Assembly (NCBI GenBank): GCA_024709485.1
Contig: JANJWO010000027.1
Coordinates: forward strand, 1 to 36,778
Direction: 5' to 3'
From: Hydrogenophilaceae bacterium
GTDB taxonomy: Bacteria; Pseudomonadota; Gammaproteobacteria; Burkholderiales; Thiobacillaceae
DNA: 36,778 nt
Each line of letters starts with the position of its first letter. Positions within the stretch are counted from its first letter, which is position 1. This document shows, piece by piece, positions 34,155-36,778 of the stretch. The position numbers and the translations under genes are program-made. The notes below the pieces were generated by a model that had not been told where the DNA came from, made no database searches, and was given only the letters and a program-made list of their open reading frames with translations.

Positions 34155-35186
34155 ATGCGTTTTCTCGCCCTGCCGCTGTTGCTTGCGATCTGCCTGCCCG
34201 CCTGGGCGGCCTTGCCTTTCGCCACCGCCAAGGTCGGCTACCGGAACATCGACAAGTCCTACTCGACCGAGGCCACCGTCGAGGCGGTGCGCCAGTCCAC
34301 CGTATCCGCCCAGGTGGCCGGCCGCATCACCGCGGTCAACTTCGACGTCGGCGACCATGTCAAGGCGGGCCAGGTCATCGTGCGCATCGACCCCGCCGAA
34401 CTCAGCCAGGCGGTGGCCGGCAGCCGCGCCCAGGTCGCCCAGGCCGAGGCCCAGCTCGCCAACGCCAAGGCCAACTACGAGCGCCAGGTGCAGCTGTTCC
34501 AGCAGAAATTCATCTCCCAGGCCGCGCTCGACCGCGCCACCTCGGAATACCGCGCCGCCCAGGCCGCCGCCCAGGCCGCCCGCGCGGGCGCCGGCCAGAC
34601 CTCGACGGTGCGCTCCTACACCACCCTGACCGCGCCGTTTTCCGGCGTGGTGATGGCGCGCCACGTGGAAGTCGGCGAGATGGCCTCGCCGGGCAAGCCG
34701 CTGATGACGGGCTTCGACCCCGAGGACCTGCGCGTGGTGGCCAACATCCCCCAGTACCAGCTGGCGGAAGTGCAGCAAGCCGCCAAGGCTTCGGTGGAAA
34801 TCCCCTCGCTCAACAAGTGGATCGAGGCCCGGGGCATCACCGTGCTGCCCTCGGCCGACACCGCCACGCACACGGTCAAGGTGCGCCTCGATCTGCCGGC
34901 AGGCGCCAGCGACGGCATCATCCCCGGCATCTACGCGCGCGCCTATTTCGCCACCGGCGAGGCGCGCAAGCTGGTGATTCCCAATGCCGCCGTGCTGCGC
35001 CGTTCGGAAATCACCGCGGTCTACGTGGTCGGCGCCAACAATCGCGTGAGCCTGCGCCAGGTGCGCCTCGGCGACACCACGCCGAAAGGCGAGGTTGAAG
35101 TGCTGGCCGGACTCAATCCCGGCGACGTCATCGCGCTCGATCCGGTCAAGGCCGGCATCTACGCCAAGCGCGCGCCCGCCCAATAA
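34155..35186 (+). CDS. RND efflux periplasmic adaptor (membrane fusion protein)
   Basis: This adaptor links an inner-membrane RND pump to an outer-membrane channel. From the ATG at 34155, with AGGAGG seven bases upstream, there are 343 residues. A signal peptide is cleaved near AWAA. The lipoyl half-motifs are VSAQVAGRITAVNFDVGDHV and LTAPFSGVVMARHVEVGEM, separated by an alanine-rich helical hairpin. Beta-barrel and membrane-proximal domains follow. No lipobox cysteine is present. An in-frame codon at 34131 lies before the ribosome-binding site and is rejected. It lies 30 bases before the pump gene. Confidence 0.92.
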   Translation: MRFLALPLLLAICLPAWAALPFATAKVGYRNIDKSYSTEATVEAVRQSTVSAQVAGRITAVNFDVGDHVKAGQVIVRIDPAELSQAVAGSRAQVAQAEAQLANAKANYERQVQLFQQKFISQAALDRATSEYRAAQAAAQAARAGAGQTSTVRSYTTLTAPFSGVVMARHVEVGEMASPGKPLMTGFDPEDLRVVANIPQYQLAEVQQAAKASVEIPSLNKWIEARGITVLPSADTATHTVKVRLDLPAGASDGIIPGIYARAYFATGEARKLVIPNAAVLRRSEITAVYVVGANNRVSLRQVRLGDTTPKGEVEVLAGLNPGDVIALDPVKAGIYAKRAPAQ

Positions 35187-35216
35187 CAAGCCCGGACACA
35201 CGCAAGGAGAACACGC

Positions 35217-36778
35217 ATGGGAGTGTCGGGCCGCATCGCCAAATTCTTTCTGCATTCGCAGCTGACGCCGTTGATCGCGCTGATGGCGGCGCTGCTCGGC
35301 CTGTTCGCCATCGTCGTGACGCCGCGCGAGGAGGAGCCGCAGATCAACGTCACCATGGCCAACGTGTTCATCCCCTTCGCCGGCGCCTCGGCCAGGGACG
35401 TCGAGCAGCTGGTCGCCACGCCCGCCGAGCAGGTGCTGTCGCAGATCGCCGGCATCGAGCATGTGTATTCCGTGTCCAAGCCCGGCATGGCCATCCTCAC
35501 CGTGCAGTACGAGGTGGGCGAGGACCGCACCCAGGCGCTGGTGCCCCTGTACGACACCATCCAGGCCAACCGCGACTGGGTCTCGCCCAACCTCGGCGTG
35601 GGCGAGCCCATCATCAAGCCCACCGGCATCGACGACGTGCCCATCGTCACGCTGACGCTGTGGACCCGCGACGACAGCCGCGGCGCCTATGAACTGCAGC
35701 AGATCGCGCACGCCGCCGAAATCGAGCTCAAGCGCATCACGGGCACGCGCGAGGTCTACACCATCGGCGGCCCGGACAATGTCGTACGGGTGATCATGGA
35801 CCCCGAGCGCATGGCGGCCTTCCGCGTGTCGGCGCAGGACATCCGCGACGCGCTGCAGGTTTCCAACGCCTCGCAGCCCTCCGGTACGCTGACCTCCGAC
35901 AACCAGGAAATTCTCGTCCAGACCGGCACCTTCCTCAGCGGGCCGGCCGACGTGAAGCAGCTGGTGACCGGCGTGTACCAGGGCCGTCCGGTGTTCCTCA
36001 GCGACGTCGCCAATGTCGTCGCCGGTCCCGACCAGCCGTCCAACTATGTCTGGTTCGGCCCCGGCCAGGGCGGCCAGCATGCCAAGCTCGCGGGCCAGAC
36101 CTTCCCCGCCGTCACCCTGGCCGTTTCCAAGAAGCCGGGCGAGAACGCGGTCGACATCGCCGAGGAAGTCATCGAGCGCATGGAGTCGCTCAAGGGCGCG
36201 ATCATTCCGGACGGCGTCGAGGTCAGCGTCACCCGCGACTACGGCGCCACCGCCGACGACAAGGCCAAGAAGCTGATCCAGAAGCTGATTTTCGCCACCG
36301 CCTCGGTGGTACTGCTGGTGCTGTGGGCGCTGGGCCGGCGCGAGGCCGTGATCGTCGGCGCCGCCGTACTGCTGACGCTCGCCGCCACCCTGTTCGCGTC
36401 CTGGGCCTGGGGCTTCACCCTCAACCGCGTGTCCTTGTTCGCGCTGATCTTCTCCATCGGCATCCTGGTCGACGACGCCATCGTCGTGGTGGAGAACATC
36501 CACCGCCGCACCGCGCTCGACCACGACGGCATGGACGCCATCATTCCGCGCGCCGTGGACGAAGTCGGCGGCCCCACCATCCTCGCCACCCTCACCGTGA
36601 TCGCGGCGCTGCTGCCGATGGCCTTCGTCACCGGGCTCATGGGGCCGTACATGAGCCCGATCCCGATCAACGCCTCGATCGGCATGCTGATCTCGCTCGC
36701 CATCGCCTTCATCGTCACGCCCTGGCTGGCGTTCAAGCTGCTGAAGAACCTGCGCCACCATGAAGCCGGCAACGACAG
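35217..36778 (+). CDS. RND efflux pump, inner-membrane permease (3' truncated by window end)
   Basis: The N-terminal 520 residues of a proton-driven RND permease, a family usually about 1,000-1,050 residues. It starts at the ATG at 35217 after an AAGGAGA ribosome-binding site. TM1 (LIALMAALLGLFAIVVTP) is followed by the REEEPQINV segment and the periplasmic porter domain. TM2-TM6 come next, with the proton-relay pair Asp419/Asp420 in GILVDDAIVVVENI and the TILATLTVIAALLPMAFVTG segment. It resembles broad HAE-type pumps; it lacks an obvious CzcA-type metal signature in the part seen. Substrate unknown. No stop is reached. Confidence 0.93.
   Translation, partial: MGVSGRIAKFFLHSQLTPLIALMAALLGLFAIVVTPREEEPQINVTMANVFIPFAGASARDVEQLVATPAEQVLSQIAGIEHVYSVSKPGMAILTVQYEVGEDRTQALVPLYDTIQANRDWVSPNLGVGEPIIKPTGIDDVPIVTLTLWTRDDSRGAYELQQIAHAAEIELKRITGTREVYTIGGPDNVVRVIMDPERMAAFRVSAQDIRDALQVSNASQPSGTLTSDNQEILVQTGTFLSGPADVKQLVTGVYQGRPVFLSDVANVVAGPDQPSNYVWFGPGQGGQHAKLAGQTFPAVTLAVSKKPGENAVDIAEEVIERMESLKGAIIPDGVEVSVTRDYGATADDKAKKLIQKLIFATASVVLLVLWALGRREAVIVGAAVLLTLAATLFASWAWGFTLNRVSLFALIFSIGILVDDAIVVVENIHRRTALDHDGMDAIIPRAVDEVGGPTILATLTVIAALLPMAFVTGLMGPYMSPIPINASIGMLISLAIAFIVTPWLAFKLLKNLRHHEAGND

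Noticed and set aside
34128-36761. A very long open frame (877 codons) on the minus strand opposite the RND genes
   Set aside because: Its translation is rich in His, Gly, Asp and Arg with no recognisable domain. It lies exactly opposite two clear RND genes and is a typical GC-rich shadow frame.
35217-36778. Calling the pump a CzcA/CusA heavy-metal exporter
   Set aside because: The visible half shows only general RND features, and the proton-relay Asp pair occurs in drug-type pumps. The missing C-terminal half prevents a substrate call.

Overview
The window is 36.8 kb of dense, GC-rich chromosomal DNA from a betaproteobacterium, probably of the Nitrosomonadales/sulfur-oxidiser type. Support comes from gene order (pilB-pilC-pilD-coaE-zapD-yacG; rpsP-rimM-trmD-rplS; rpsU-yqeY-dnaG-rpoD-tRNA; gpmI-envC-ctpA-moeB) and from the protein families. 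The link to sulfur metabolism rests only on a BigR/SqrR-like regulator and a TauE/SafE protein. The taxonomic call is inference. No insertion sequence, phage gene, CRISPR array or rRNA was seen. No gene-free stretch exceeds 300 bases; the longest is 244 bases, between ypjD and ffh.

Layout. 1-416: the end of rpiA. 423-5851 (minus): type IV pilus assembly genes pilB, pilC and pilD, followed by coaE, zapD and yacG. 5901-8037 (minus): a CorC/HlyC-type membrane protein and a YpjD-type cytochrome-assembly protein. 8282-11756 (plus): ffh, then the ribosomal protein/tRNA methyltransferase operon rpsP-rimM-trmD-rplS, ending in a clear terminator. 11835-13176 (plus): ogt and xerD, overlapping. 13173-14266 (minus): folB and a TauE/SafE permease. 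14303-15727 (plus): plsY and an unrecognised coiled-coil membrane protein. 15769-17537 (minus): tsaD and rluF. 17607-22128 (plus): the macromolecular-synthesis operon rpsU, yqeY, dnaG, rpoD, with a duplicated terminator after rpsU. It is followed by a CAU-anticodon tRNA (probably tRNA-Ile2) and slmA.

23009-33580 is one long minus-strand block. It starts with gpmI, an EnvC-like murein hydrolase activator, ctpA, a small unknown gene and moeB. A tightly packed signalling cassette follows: a membrane histidine kinase with a FixL-like PAS domain, a single-domain response regulator, a receiver-histidine kinase, and a NarL-type response regulator. The block ends with rpoS. The cassette can be read as a branched phosphorelay, possibly oxygen-responsive, that sits directly upstream of the stationary-phase sigma factor.

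33694-36778 (plus): an ArsR-family repressor with the two cysteines of the BigR/SqrR persulfide sensors, followed by an RND adaptor and an RND pump cut by the window end. A good sigma-70 promoter before the pump genes is overlapped by a palindrome, which suggests a sulfide- or persulfide-controlled efflux system. This and the rpoS-linked signalling cassette are the most interesting parts of the window; most of the rest is conserved housekeeping.
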